64,000 nt of DNA from Agrostemma githago (lineage: Eukaryota; Streptophyta; Magnoliopsida; Caryophyllales; Caryophyllaceae), in assembly GCA_958450325.1 (NCBI GenBank), contig OY288242.1:1240001-1304000 (forward strand), written 5' to 3'. Made by a program: the position numbers and the translations under genes. Positions 21,561 through 35,012 of the stretch are shown here, in pieces. The stretch's first letter is position 1. Each line of letters opens with the position of its first letter. The notes under the pieces are model-generated. The model made no database searches and had not been told where the DNA came from. It saw only the letters and a program-made list of their open reading frames with translations.

Positions 21561-24500
21561 TCATTTTCGCAAGAGAAGCTTATCACATGTCAATACTTTG
21601 TAGCTAGCATGGGGACCCTCGGACGTGGCATGGATAGCTGCACGCCATCCCATTGCCTGGGCAATTTCTTGAAGTTGTTCGATGATATAGATAGTATCAC
21701 GAATATAAGCACGCCCGCCTGGTCTTAGCATTCTATCCATCTCTAGCATAATGCTAGACATATTGCATCTGACAGATTTACAAACAACAGCATGAAAACA
21801 AATACTCTCAAGGACTACAAATAACATTACCCTCGAGTCTCAGTGATTCCCACTTTGTGACGGAGTAAGGTGCAAATGGGTATATGCATGTTTAACAACC
21901 ATTTTTTAAAGTCGTTCAGGTGTAGAGGTTGTTTTCCAATGACCATTAGAAAACTCAGTTGCTTCAAATTTATATACTTCCTCTAAGTTTAATTGATCTT
22001 CCCATTCCAAAATGGCACAAGATTTTTTGGTAGGATTAAAATAATGAAAAGTAATGTAAAAAGTATGAAGTGGATATGAAAAGTAATGTGAAAAGTAATG
22101 TAAAATAAGGTAATTGTGTAAATGAGTTGGTAAGTTTGGTAAATATGAATAAGTAGTAAGGGTAGTATGGTAATTGACATGGGGAGGGAACGGCGTGAAC
22201 AAAAAGGTTTGATTATTACGTGTAGATGCTGGAATCAGTATTTCGTTTTGCGAATGCAATAGCTGAAATCACGTTCTACTCACACTAATAGAGAGAATGG
22301 TCGAAGAATGTTTGAACTTACCTTTTCTGCTCAACAGCAAAAAGGCCAGAAGCATGCAACAGATCGTAAGTTCTTGGGTATGTATCAAAGGGTTCACACC
22401 TGCAATCATCGTGCAAGTCATTATGTCTCAAAACAGGGAGTTTAGTCTGTGTAAGACTGATTGACGGTAATCATAGACAATAAAGATGGGGGTTAAGTGC
22501 AATAAGCATTATCTATGTAGTCACACCTTGGACGTTATAATTATCCATGCAGAAATGGCTGCATATACTACATTAACTACAATAATATTAATACCCAGTG
22601 CCTTAGGGTTCCCGAAAATTGTGGGATACGGGGACTGGATGTTCACATTCTTATCCTTACGGTCAACGCATCAAATGAGTGCACATCCATTTTAGTAAGC
22701 CATTAGGCTTTATTCCATTATGATTCAGTGCCAAAGAATAGTGACTCCGTGACTATTGGAAACAGGGAGATGAGATGATTGCCAATATTGCCGTCAATCA
22801 AAATAAGAGAGCAGTAACACCACATACCAATCATGCATCACCCCAATCAGTCCACGATCATAGATAACTGGCAACGTGTTTGGTCCACTGACAGGGACGA
22901 TATTCATAACCCAGCAATCTATACCATTATTGATCATTGCAGCTGCAAATCTGTCAAAATCATGATACATGAAGCAGTTATCAAACTGACAAGAATAAAC
23001 AACTACCCAAGACTCCATGCACACTTCACAAGAATGAAAGGCAAAGGAGAGAGTTAGTCTTGATACCCCCCATAGCCAGCTCTCATATCCATTACATTTC
23101 TTAATTTCATACTCTTCCAATGCCAGGCGCGAACATAGCCTTCAATAATTTCATTCCAATATTTAGTTTCAGCCTTGAACAGCTCTTTCCTAGATATGTA
23201 GGCGTCAATTTGGATACTCTGCAGCCTCTCTGGAGGAGTTAACAATCGGTCGGGCCAGTTAGGCACATTTCCTCCATAACCATTTTCTGGTAGACGAGCG
23301 ATGCATGGTTTGAGGCTAACGTACCTAATTTATCACAAGTATCAGTGAAGTCCAATGACAATACACGAAGGACAAGGTTCACAAGAATAAATTAAAGCTT
23401 GACACCTATCTTAACATACATAATTTGGTTAGCTGTTTTTGACACAAGGCTTGAGAAAGTAAGGGCACTACAGTCGAACCATGCTGATAGTTGTATATCG
23501 TTACTATTACTATCCCAGCATCATCAGTCTGCTATTCAGAACTAAAAGACTCGAGAATTCTATCAGGATGAACACACTTCTTTTCCATGCCTAGATTCTA
23601 GAATCAATTCTCCGAAATAATGGAAAATTAGATTGAGACAGAATCAAAACAAGTTGGCTAAAGTGGCCAGATCTTCGATGTTTCTATGAGACACGACCAT
23701 GTTCCACGAATGTAAAGGGAAACCATACCGCTAACAAAATGCATCATGACTTAGGAAACTAAAGGACACATTTTCCTTTTTTTTAATTAACCAGTTTAAC
23801 TCTTACACTGTCTTAGTACCAATTTATAGCCTTGTCCAAATTGTCATATTTCAATTCAGTGAAATGAGAAATAACATACATACCATACATTATCTGGATT
23901 GTCATCGGCATCACACATAGGAGGATGAGTTCCAGCTTCACGGGATAAATAGCAACTATTGTTCAAAGGCTTTTGCCATATTGCAATATACCCTTCCTTC
24001 TTGACCAGCTCCCAACAAAGTCTAGTCGTAAGGTTAACCATTTCTGCCCGAAAGATGAAAGAAAAAATTCCAGAGTAAGATTGTGTACAAGGAGCATGTG
24101 TTAAGTGGAAAAAACATTAGGAACATGCAAACGTGAGAAGTTTGTCATCCTTGGTTCGCTCCCAGCGCATAATCAAATAGAAAATAACTAACAACCATGT
24201 TTCCTAAAATTTATAACAGCTTCCTGGAATAATGAGTTGGAAGCAAAGATATGATAACATGTACGAGAAATTAGTTTCATTTAATATGTTTGTCTTTACT
24301 TGAGCGTAAGCCTGCAAACGGGTCAACCATATCGGGGTCGGGTTAATTCAGGTCAGTTCATTTTCGGGTCAGAAAGAATCCGGTGAAATTTGGGTCAGCT
24401 TGAACATTTCAGATTCGGGTCATTTTTGGGTCTTATCATTTTGAGCTTTTTAGGAATATTCAGGTAGCTCAGTTTGGGTTACGGTTAAAAACTCTACAAA

Positions 24501-26933
24501 ATATAGAAGAAACCCTACATAACATCTCACGATCAAAAGTTAATGGTAGGAAAGCCTCATAAGCATTGTAGGTTTATGGTACGTACTAGAAGCAAGACAT
24601 AAAAATAAACATCTAACCTTTCCATTGCTCTTCTAAAACTGGTTCATGCTTATAAACAGGCTGTGCAGCCCAGGCAAAGTAGCCCCCTGCTCGCAGTATC
24701 CTATTGACCTCAAGCAGATGAATTCCATCTTTAACATACGAACGTTGAATGAAGATCACAAGATTAGCAATTCAATTGAAATTTTGCAGATCAAGTGTAA
24801 AAAAAAAAGGTAAAAAGGTTCACTTATATTTAAAAAACGTTGATGACGACGACGATGATGATAATAAATTGTTCGATTTCATGGCAGTGCATTGTAAAGT
24901 TGTAACTTACACCATCAATTTGCATGAGACACCTCTTAATACTACTACTAACATAGTAGAAACTATAAAAAAAAATGCCGTGTGAAAGTGTTACCCTTGA
25001 CAAATAGGCAGTTAAATACGAAGTTTTGAAGCCTCACATGTATTAGCAGGCATAGATATTCGGTAATGTGAAGCAACATGCAAATGACAAGGCGCTGAGA
25101 TAAAAATATTACCATCACGAGTCCAATTGATTCTACATCTTGAGCAATGGATGATATCAAAAGCCTGACTAGGATATGGTAGACGGCGAGTTGTAAAGGC
25201 CGCTACCATAGCAGGCACTCCACGCTCAAGTGCAAATTGAATTTGATTCTCATGAACATCCTTCGGAGCTATTGATAGGGTGGTTACATTTCGCGACATG
25301 AGGTAAGCACCAAAGCTCGCAACACCACATCCAACATCCAGTACAACACGTGTATGTTGGCCAAATGCAATAGCAGGGATCATCTACATGTTATAGCTAA
25401 ATGAGACTAAAAGACATACAAACATGGAGGTTCTTAACTACTTGCATATCAAAGTAAACAACCTGGGCGATTTGATCCAAGTACTGATTTGCACCATGTA
25501 TAAATTGTGTACCCCCTCCCGGAAATTTAAATTTGTCCTTGTCTCTCGTCATCCAGTTTTGACCTCCTTTATCTTCAACCAGGCGTGTGTGAGGAACATT
25601 AAAGTACCACACCTGCAATTAGAACAGACGGCCTCAGTACTATACCACTGATAGAGAAGAAGAGATTGACGGCTGCAAGCCCATCACACATCGTCCTGGG
25701 TTTTCTAGGAGTATAGTTTAAATTAGTCGACTTTACTACACCACATCCAGTCATCCAGCTCAATAAGTTTATCATACCACCCCTCTAAATCGAATAAAGA
25801 AATCAATGTTTCCATTTCACATCCCCAAAGGGACGCTGTATTCTGTATCAAATCCGCATCCAACTACTGCAAACTACCTTTACTCATCTCTCCCCAATCA
25901 AATCTCTGATACTTTTTCTTCTAGTGGTAGTAGCATTCCAGTGCTTTTGCTCAAATTTAAACCTATAAACTGAAGCAGTATACAGCTAGCTATCAAATCC
26001 GTGTCTAACTACTGCAAACTACCGGCTCTCATCTCTCGTCAAGCAAATCTCTGATACTAAGCATTTGCTCAAATTTAAACCTATAAGCAGCATTTCCTGT
26101 GATACTGAAAATAAATACAGGTAGCTATGAATCAACGATTACAGTTGGATCTTCGATATATTTCGGAACAATGTCAAATCCTAGGTCTGCCACTGGATAC
26201 AAAGCGTTGATCAACATAGAATGGAACAGAAAACAGATGTATGAAGAGAGAAAGAGTAGCAGCGAACCTCGTCGCGGCTTTTGGGCCACGGGATAGGAAT
26301 CTTGTAGTTCTTTGGAGGCGGAACGAGGCAGTCCAATCCCTGAGGACAATGCCGCTCAAATTTCTCACCATGCTCAGTAGAATTAAGCTTCTCAATGGCC
26401 TCCACATTATCCATACAAGGTATATACTCCCTTAAACTCTCTGAACACATCGGAAACTTAGAAACCCTAACCCTAACCCTAACCTTACCTTCATCTTCCG
26501 CACCGACAGTCGCATTCTCCCAATTCTCCACCACTGTCGGATCAAAATCACCGATCTCGAAGTTATCCGTCATCACGCCGTTCTCATCCACCACGCCGAA
26601 CCGCTTCATCACCGGCGGAGATTGCGGCGGAGGCTGGGACGGCGGGGGCGGGGATGGCGGGGGCGGCGATGAGGGAGGCGGGGAGGGGGTTTCAATGGAG
26701 GAGATGTTGAAGGAGCGGTGGAGGTTAGGGGAGATGGCGACAGAGGAGGGGGAGGAAGGGGAGGAGGTGGCGGTGGCGGAGGAGGAGGAGAAGAGGACGG
26801 AGGAGGAGGTGACATTGGACCAGCGGAGGCCGAGGAAGAAAAAGGAGAGGGAGAGGAAGAGGAAAGAGCAGATCTTGAGGAAGAAGGAGGATTTAAGGAT
26901 GTCAGGGACGCCATTGTTCCAAGCTTCCTTCAT
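21561..26933 (-). CDS. Probable Golgi methyltransferase, PMT10/PMT11-like
   Basis: Nine exons in transcription order: 26933-26268, 25612-25463, 25383-25113, 24728-24618, 24043-23884, 23324-23067, 22950-22828, 22399-22322 and 21768-21561. Phases match throughout, giving 674 aa. Residues about 16-38 form a signal-anchor, then a Pro-rich stem (about 84-107), then the DUF248 methyltransferase pair: [49 protein letters not shown]-binding DVGCG at 288-292, [20 protein letters not shown] and the terminal [13 protein letters not shown]. This is the QUASIMODO2/PMT family, implicated in methylating pectin in the Golgi; the substrate here is inferred. The Val-Arg run before KFPMC is encoded by three CCCTAA-type hexamers. 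Introns are mostly plain. Confidence 0.95.
24310..24480. repeat. GGGTC-rich repeat in a PMT intron
   Basis: Starting at gcctgcaaacgggtcaac, the stretch has many 'gggtc' and 'cgggt' words ('tcggggtcgggtt', 'ttttcgggtcag', 'attcgggtcattt'). Resembles the ends of the GC-rich element at 6718-7081; probably a related decayed transposon. Confidence 0.45.
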
Positions 26934-27059
26934 GCTTCTTCTTTATTCTGCGATGGCGTCTTGATGCTGCTGATCTATAATTGCAGGTATCTGATGATCA
27001 TGAAGCTTGAGTAGTTGAGTGTGAGTGACATGCACAATGTTCCTTGTGACGAAATCCGT

Positions 27060-27555
27060 AATACTTCCTCCATTTTTATTTTATCCGATACTCCCTTCGT
27101 TCAAATCCAAAGTGCACATTTTTTTTTGACACTATTCACAATTAAAGTAAATTTTCGATAGAGAAAATATAGTCAGGTGGGGTCTGGTTTGATTCATCTT
27201 TATGAGTAGGTTAAAAATATCAAATTTTATAATTTTTGCTAATGTAAAATGAAAGATATCGATGGTGCAATACGTGTCTCGACAAATGTGCAAAAGAGAA
27301 ATGTGTAGTTTGGATTTGAATGGAGGGATTACAAATTTTTTTTTGTAATGAATATAAAATGATAAATTTAAGAAATATTGAGAGTAAAATGATAAGTGCT
27401 TGTAAATAGAAAAGAATAATGGTATAAAGTGTCGTAAATAGTAAGGGTAGTATGGTAAAAATTATGGATCAAAATGAAAATAGATGAAATGGAAGATAGG
27501 AAAAAGGCTTACCAAAAAAGAAAATTGGAAATATATAAAAAAAATGGGAGAAGTA
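27060..27555. mobile_element. MITE interrupted by a second MITE
   Basis: The outer left end atacttcctccatttttattt (27060-27088) is matched by the right end aaaaaaatgggagaagta near 27535-27555; the element between is split by the family B MITE at 27089-27331. The interior after the insert resembles 'gtaaatagtaagggtagtatggtaa', also seen inside the PMT intron near 22140-22170. Confidence 0.65.
27089..27331. mobile_element. MITE, family B, nested
   Basis: The ends tactcccttcgttcaaatcc and ggatttgaatggagggatta are inverted. Its interior 'tagtcaggtggggtctggtttgattcatcttt' matches the copy at 7717-7979. Confidence 0.85.
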
Positions 27556-27558
27556 TCA

Positions 27559-27770
27559 AGTCTCCTGAGAGACGGTCTCATTAACTTTATTGAGAGACTA
27601 AGTACAAATGAAAGTAACAGTGGTACCAAACCTAATAGAAGTAGGTACGATTAACATAAAAGAGTATACAACACAAAACAAAGTTGTCATTTAAGGATAC
27701 GAATAGAACATAGAGTGCTGAAAAGTGGTCTCTCAATAAGTTATTGAGAGACCGTCTCTTTCAAGATTTT
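27559..27770. repeat. Family D foldback repeat, copy A
   Basis: It starts agtctcctgagagacggtct and ends ttattgagagaccgtctctt, so the ends are complex inverted repeats built on 'gagagacggtctc'. Interior order: 'acaaatgaaagtaac', 'agtggtaccaaacctaata', 'aaagagtata', 'aagttgtcattta'. Confidence 0.75.
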
Positions 27771-28552
27771 GTGTTATAACATAGAGGCGGTACTATTTTT
27801 AACACAGAGCATTATAATCGTTTCTTCTTAAACACAAAAAAAAAACATTTTTATGTTCAAAGATGGAATGTCATTTCATGTGCAATTGAACTCATTTCTG
27901 TTCGTGTTTTCAATCCTCTATATACTAAAAGAATAATGCTTACTAAAAATTCCGACCGAAATATGATCATTTTTATATAAGTCCCAAAGAACATTTCATA
28001 AATAATTCAAATCTATTGCTAGTATTCATTGACATTAATATCAAAGAAATAATTTTTTTTTTAAAAAAAACTCTTTATGAAAATAATTTGAGAGATTTTA
28101 TAATATGATGCCATTAACTTTGTCACAAAAAAAAATTCTGTGAATTGCAATTAAATTTTCGAGATCACTTTTTTACTTAGATTTTTACAACAATATACTC
28201 CACTATAGAATAGACATAATACACTTACACTCAAAAATCATAAATTATAGAGCAACACTTTCACACATGAGATGATACATTTTGTAAAAAGATCTTTCAA
28301 TTACTACTAAAAAATGAGAGAACTTTTTATACAAATGGATGTCCACAAGGTGACGTTTTTACTGCCATCCTTATGGAGGATGGATTGTTTTCTCCACCGA
28401 GTGTACTTTGCTTAAATAAAATAAAGTTGGTACAAGACTCTTTGCATCTCCACCTCTCCAAGCGGAAGAACCGTCTGACACACAACATAGTTGATGTGAT
28501 GCTCCGATCCTAGATCTCGACGTTATTTTCTTGATGGCAAAAAAAAAACTTA

Positions 28553-28834
28553 TACTCCTTCCGTTCCAATCAATTCCATACATTTGCTTTGTTACGTACA
28601 CCCATTCACGTTTTCTATTGCTATATCTTTAGTTATATCCATGATACATGATACACTCGATTTCTAAAAATTATAAAAAATTGATATTCATGATACACTC
28701 GATTAGACAATTTAATCCAGATCTCACATGACTATATTTTATCTTATATATTAGAAGTTACATCGACGATTTCACTCACCTATAAATAGTGTCTAAAAAA
28801 CAAATGCAAATAATCAAATGGAACGGACATAGTA
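28553..28834. mobile_element. MITE, family F
   Basis: The ends tatactccttccgttccaat and caaatggaacggacatagta are inverted, with 'caattccatacatttgc' answered by 'caaatgcaaataatc'. The outer MITE at 42502-42982 belongs to the same family. Confidence 0.75.
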
Positions 28835-29195
28835 TCTCACATTCTTAACGTGCGAATGTGCGACGGTTTATTGAGAGATCAATCATGACTTATTTTATGA
28901 CATATATAATCCGTCTTAATCATAAAATGGTACATTCTCCCAACGTTATGCCAATCCTTTACTAAATTTGTTTTCAATATTTAAATCAGATAAGATTTGG
29001 GTAACCAATCATGTGAGTAAATGAGGTGTAAGTGAACACCAATCCAAGGGTTTCAGGTCCAAGCTCCTGCAAGCGCGAACTTGTGGGAGTTGTATGACTT
29101 GAGACTATGCCTTCTAGATTTCGAGTCTGTCGTCTACAGGCGGTTTACCAAAGGTATCGACTGCGGATTACTCCATCATTAAAAAAAATACAAAT

Positions 29196-29450
29196 TCTTG
29201 GGAGAGACGGTCTCTCAATAACTTATTGAGAAACCACACTTTAGTACCACTCTATCTATTCGTACCTTTAAATGACAACTTTGTTTTGTACATGTTTTTA
29301 TAACAAACGTACCCTCTCTATATTTGTACACTCTTTTATTTTAATCGTACCTACTTCTATTAGGTTTGGTACCGATTTGGTACCATTGTTACTTCCATTT
29401 GTACTCAGTCTCTTAGTAAAGTTAATGAGATACCGTCTCTCAGGAGACTT
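29196..29450. repeat. Family D foldback repeat, copy B, upstream of BPM
   Basis: Inverted relative to copy A: it starts tcttgggagagacggtctct and ends ccgtctctcaggagactt. It ends about 80 bases before the BPM TATA box and so lies in the proximal promoter. Confidence 0.75.
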
Positions 29451-29532
29451 ACTAAAAAAAAAAAGAGGTGAAAGTAGATGGGTAATGAAAAACACGTTTA
29501 AACACGTCCAACCATCAGCAAAGTACAAACAC

Positions 29533-29542
29533 TATATATAAA
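29533..29542 (+). promoter_or_regulatory. TATA box of the BPM gene
   Basis: TATATATAAA about 310 bases before the ATG, followed by a CT-rich stretch typical of a plant transcription start and leader. Confidence 0.6.
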
Positions 29543-29854
29543 GGTAGTACCAGACTGCAGAAGGAGCATCACCTTCCTCTATATCATCTACTCTTCTTCT
29601 CTCATCATTTAATAATAAGGAAAAAAAAAAGAAAAAAAATTCACCAACTTCCCCAATTCTGAAATCACGAAATCTTTCGTTTCTTCGATTTCTTTCAATT
29701 TTATCCATCGATCAACGAATTAATCATTAGAAACCCTAGAAAATTCATCAAACCTCCTTCATTTCCCCCTAATTTCGCGAATTAGGGTTTGTTCAAAGGG
29801 GTTTAATCTTTCTTGGTGCAAATTTTCTTGAAACCCTAGAAAATTCATGAAATT

Positions 29855-32800
29855 ATGACCAAATTCAATACAAAGGACCCGAAACGGGGCGACAACAGCG
29901 AAGAATCAGTATCAAGATCGATAATCGAGACGGTAAACGGGTCGCATCATTTCGAAATCAAGGGTTATTCGCTTTCGAAAGGGATGGGTCCTGGTAAATA
30001 CATCTCGAGCGATACATTTACCGTGGGAGGGTACGATTGGGCGATTTATTTTTACCCGGATGGTAAAAACCCTGAGGATAATTCACTGTATGTGTCGGTA
30101 TTCATCGCTTTGGCCAGCGAGGGGACGGATGTTAGGGCTTTGTTTGAATTGACGCTGGTTGATCAAACTGGGAGGAATGAGGATAAGGTTCACAGCCATT
30201 TCGCTCGAAATCTCGATAGCGGTCCTTATACTTTGAAGTACAAGGGCAGCATGTGGTAATGCCTCTCACTTGCTTATACAGTAGTTCATTTTGCTACCAT
30301 CTCTGATTTGTATGTATGATGAATGTAGGGATTTCGTTGTAGAATCGCCTTTTTTGTGTTGTTTATGTTCATCTATGTTGGGTAAAGCTAGCTGCTGGTA
30401 GATAGCACAGTTAGTAGGGTTTGTATTCAATTTATGCGATTATAGCTGTCTGTTTGTGCAGAAAAAAGAAGCGATGTGCTGGTTGATTATATGCTGATTC
30501 GTAATTTGTGGTAGTAGTATTGTACGAGTGTAAATATATAGTGACGGTTTTATGACACAGTGATCATGATCATGTTACTGTGTTTGTATTAGATGGATAT
30601 AAACGAAATGCGAGCTTCTTTAGTTCACGTTTAGCGGTTTAGGGGATGCTCATGGTAATTCTTTTGATTTCTATTTGTTTCTTGGTTCCTTATGGCTTGG
30701 CCGCTGTGTTTATCAGCGATTTGAGTCTATCATTCTTCTGTGGTAACATTAAGCAAATGTAAGGAGACGCGTGTTGTTTTGTTGCTTGATGATCTGCTTT
30801 TCATGTAATTGCAGATATATGCTATTTCATGAATAGCTTGATTGTTTTGCTTTGTGGACTGCTTGGGAAAACATAATTAAATTCGGATTTTCTGCCCTTT
30901 CTGTGTTCCAGTGAAGTTTTCTGCATAAGGGTTTACCTAATGCAGTTTTAGAGCATTGTTTTGTCTCCTAATTATTACTGTAAGAACTAAGGGTCTTATG
31001 AATGTGAAAATTTTCGTTGCTTTCAGGCAATGCTATAGAGTGTAATGTTTCATCTGTCTTCGTTACTTTTTTTTGTTATTGCTGGGTTGAGTATTGGTTA
31101 TGAGCCGTGTTTGTGCTGACAAGCCAAGGAATTAATCTGGAATCTGACTTCTTGCAGGGGGTATAAGCGTTTCTTCAGAAGAAATATCTTGGAGTCTTCA
31201 GATTTTCTACAAGGAGACTGCCTGCAACTGAGGTGCACTGTTGGTGTTGTTAAAAGCCGTATGGAGAGGCCCAAGCAGTATAGGATATCTATGCCACCAT
31301 CTGATATGGGCAAACATTTAAAGGATATGCTCGAGAGCGAGAACGGATGTGACATTGTATTCAATGTTGGAAATGAGAATTTCAAAGCTCATAAGTTGGT
31401 TCTTGCTGCTCGTTCGCCTGTTTTTAGAGCTCAGTTCTTTGGACTTGTTGGTAACTCAAATATGGACACAGTGGCCATAGAAGACGTGGAGCCTTCTATC
31501 TTTAAGGTGCTTGTGATTTGTTTTTACCACTTTGCTGTCCCTATATGCTTGCTGACACGAGTTTTCTTCTATTCACCATTGTTTCTTCATGTATTTGCAT
31601 GGCTTAGATGGTCTAAATTAGTTCTTATATCCTTATTAAAGGAGTGTCTTAAGGTCACTAAAGCTCAAGGCGGGGTGAGGAACTAGCCAACACGCCTCAC
31701 TCTACTTTATAGACGAGGCACAACCAGCAAGGCACACTCCTATACAATTTTAGTATTTTGTTTTTCTTCTAGTTTGTTTGTTATCCCCTTCTCTTCGACA
31801 TTTTATCCCTTCATCTACTCTCTCACGTGTTTAACCCTCTTTAAAACCCAAAAAATGAAATATTGCACAGTACTTTGTCTGCAGAATATGAATTTAATTG
31901 TAAAAATTGTACCTTGTGTCTAGTAGGTTTATTTACCTTCACCTCACACCTAGCAATTTGTCAACATGAGCCCTCCTTGTCTCAATGCGCCTCACATCTT
32001 TTAAAATTAAGCTTATATCATGATGGTCATCTAATTTTCATTGTGGCCTGACCATTGACACAAAAAATATACGCATCTGTTTATGTGACTCACAGCACCT
32101 CTTCATCTACTGAGCTACACATTCATTTACCACTAACTTGGAATCTATTTGTATTATGGAATTAGCTAGTGTGGTCAGGCTTGTAAATTCAGTTTTACGA
32201 ATTAATGTAGGCTCTTTCGGGATGTGTGGGAGGATGAGTCAGAGACTGACGGGGAATGCTTCAGTAGCTTGGCAAGGGTTTAGTAGAACATGTTAGTGAT
32301 GCTACTAGTTTGTCATGCATTACACTCATCTAGATTACTAGTTTCAGATATGCAGTTATATAATTGGTGTTAAAACTTCCTCTTTGATTGGATAGAGGGA
32401 TTTGTAGAGAAAGAAGGGGGATGACTTCCTCTGCTTAATTATCATGTTTATTGGAGGGATCTTAGTTTAAGAAGGCATAAAGCACATTGAGACGATGAGG
32501 TCCCATGGCTATGAAGTGTAAGGCAGGCATGTGCCTTTTGGGGATGAGGTGCAAGGCGAAGGCACATGCCTATTGGGCACAAGGCGATGCATATTTTAAA
32601 ATTAAATTTCGTGCAAGAACAGTCCTATTTTAGTGTTAAAGAGGGCTAACATGTGTTTATAAGTGAGAATTAAGGATAAAGAAGAAAAGAAGAATAAAAT
32701 AGAACAATTTGGAAAACAAAATATGGAACTCCTTGAGTGCGCTTCACTAGTTGTGCGCCATGTTGGGTGCGCTTCATGTGCCTTAGGTGCACCTTTTGTA

Positions 32801-35012
32801 ATCGATGCTCTCAGGGTGCTTGGTTCGATTAGGCTGGTGGCTCACTGTGGCACTGTGCCTTGTGCCGTCTTTTTTAAACTAAGGGAGGGTTTTGGAGGGA
32901 GGAAATAGATGGATACTTATACCTCACCTGGTAGCCAAATTTAAGTCTGTTCAATATAAGTAAAGTTTTGAACCAAAATAACGTCGATTTACTCCCCTTT
33001 CTCCCCCGTATCCAAAAAAGAAGGGTTTTTTTCTTGTTGTAATTTTCCCCATTACCGTATCCTTATTTGCTGTTAATTTCATTCAGGTGATGCTACTGTA
33101 CATATACTCTGATAGCCTTCCTGATCTTCGTGAGATATCAGGATCTAGCTCTTCTAGTTCAGTGGCATTTATGGTGCAACATTTGTTGGCTGCTGCTGAT
33201 CGTTTTGGCTTAGATAGACTGAAAGTTATCTGTGAATCAAAGTTATGCGATGAAATTACAGTAGATACTATTGCTACCACGCTCTCGTTAGCGGAACAGC
33301 ACAGATGCAAGCAATTGAAGAGTGCTTGCTTAAAATTTGCTGCATCAAACTTGAATGGTGAGTCTACCCTTTTTGACTTGACAGTTCTTTGCCAGGTCAA
33401 AATATTCTTTGGTTGCTTTCTCTATCTGTTGAACCTAGTATATTGTTTATATGGGGTGACCCAGGTGCAACATCTTGGTGGTATGGGCATAATTTAGCTT
33501 TACAATGTATGCAAAGGTGCAGCGAGCTATCTGACATTTGTTTTGTTGTACCATGAATCATGTTCATAATGATATTTTGGTGATATTTTTGTAACCTCTA
33601 AAGTTAAACTATACTATAAAAGGCATCATCTCAAGTGTTGCATTCTGGACGTACATTGTGAACCCAAAATGTAAAATGTTGTCCATGAACCCAAAATTTT
33701 ATGCTCCATGGCAATGCTTCCATCTTGAGTTAATGTTATTCGTGAGGTGCTGGGTCTTGGAGCAGCCGGAAGATCTGATGATTTTGTATGGAGGTTTTTG
33801 TGTTTTAGTGATTCATGTGTTGTATGCTGGAATGTCCTGTAATGTTTGATAGGAATGGGGTTCTGAGGCCTGGGAATGTCTTGTAACGTCTGATAGGAAT
33901 TAGGAATGGGATGCTGCCATGCTGGTGAGTGGGGCCTGGGGTTGAGTTAGCTTGACTTTGGATGAGTATGCATGTTCCAATACTGATTAGCATGAAGTTG
34001 AGGGGCATGGAATTAGACATCAATTGTGCCATTAATTTTTTTTAAATTTTTTTTCCAATGGAGGACATGTTTGATGTTTTGCTCTCAAAAGTCATTATAA
34101 GGCCGGAGAGTTTGTCTCGTAAAGCCTTCCATCCTTGGTAGAATTTGATGGCTGTGATGCTGAACACGAACACATAGCTCTTTACTTTCTGTTACTTGAC
34201 CACCGTTATTTGATTACAACTTAACCAATAGCATAGCACTGCTTGCTATTTAATGAATTCTGAACGTGGTAAACTTCTGGATCCCTATTGCTGCTGTTTT
34301 TGAGTAATATCGTAGGCAGCATCTGGCTTGTCGTGAAGATTTCTAAACTACCTGCAGATGTGTCTATTGAGCTCCGCTTTTTATCCTCATTGCATTTATT
34401 ATGTTCAAGTTGGTATTATATAAAAAAACTCTTGCTCCAATATTTTCTAAAACGTCCTTTTGGCCATTCTAAAATATGTTCAAGTTGGTGATCATATTTT
34501 AGTCACAATCTTCATAAAAGCGTATATATACATCTTCACCTGTATAACATGCTGCTACCAAAGTGAAGCTAATTCTATGCTATATAGAAAAAAGGAGATT
34601 TCTTTCTGACATATCCTGCACATAAAATATACTCTATGGGACGCACAAATGATGACGTCTGTACTAAATGTATTAATGGTTAAATAAATAACAAGTAAAT
34701 CACAAAAATGTTACTGCAGGTGAGACTGCTTCTTTCGATAAATGCTTTTGTTTTCTTATGCACTATACTTTTTTTGTCTCAGCGGTGATGCAATCAGACG
34801 GGTACAAGTATCTCGAGCAAAGTTGCCCCTCGCTTCTCTCTGAAATCCTTCAGACAGTTGCGTCAGTGGATGAAGCAGCCAGCGTGACATTGAGCAAGAA
34901 GAGGAACAGTAGCAGCATTCTAGGACTGGATATAGCAGCAGATGGAGTTCCTGATCCTGATCTGGAGCCTGTTAACTTTACTGGCAGGAGGGTCCGCAGA
35001 CGGTTTCTGTAG
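29855..35012 (+). CDS. BPM: BTB/POZ-MATH protein (BPM), CUL3 substrate adaptor
   Basis: Exons 29855-30255, 31158-31506, 33087-33357 and 34783-35012 join in frame to 416 aa, the normal BPM length. Residues about 20-150 are the MATH domain ([44 protein letters not shown]), which binds substrates; about 185-310 are BTB/POZ ([27 protein letters not shown] split here by exons, then [11 protein letters not shown]), which binds CUL3; a BACK-like region follows. The C-terminus is basic (GRRVRRRF), possibly a nuclear signal. BPM proteins recruit AP2/ERF, HB6, MYC and PP2CA-type targets for ubiquitylation in Arabidopsis. Introns are long; intron 2 holds decayed 'ggtgcgcttcatgtgcc'-type repeats at about 32480-32900. 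Confidence 0.95.
32478..32890. repeat. 'aggcacatgcc / gtgcgcc' repeat remnant in BPM intron 2
   Basis: Words such as 'aaggcaggcatgtgcc', 'aaggcgaaggcacatgcc', 'gtgcgcttca' and 'gtgcgccatg' recur. A related 'caaggcggggtgagg..acgcctcac' patch lies at 31665-31710. Looks like an old dispersed repeat; class unknown. Confidence 0.35.

Larger units (their letters stand above)
26934..29532. other. Divergent intergenic region between PMT and BPM
   Basis: Upstream of both genes, which are divergently transcribed. It contains nested MITEs (27060-27555), two copies of the family D foldback in opposite orientations (27559-27770, 29196-29450), one MITE (28553-28834) and AT-rich sequence. No gene is seen. 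Confidence 0.55.

Noticed and set aside
26459..26490. Interstitial telomere repeat
   Set aside because: Only about three hexamers of the non-plant CCCTAA type, in frame within an exon; better read as a coding microsatellite.
26395..27014. Glu/Gly-rich plus-strand frames over PMT exon 1
   Set aside because: Antisense shadows of the Pro-rich stem coding sequence.
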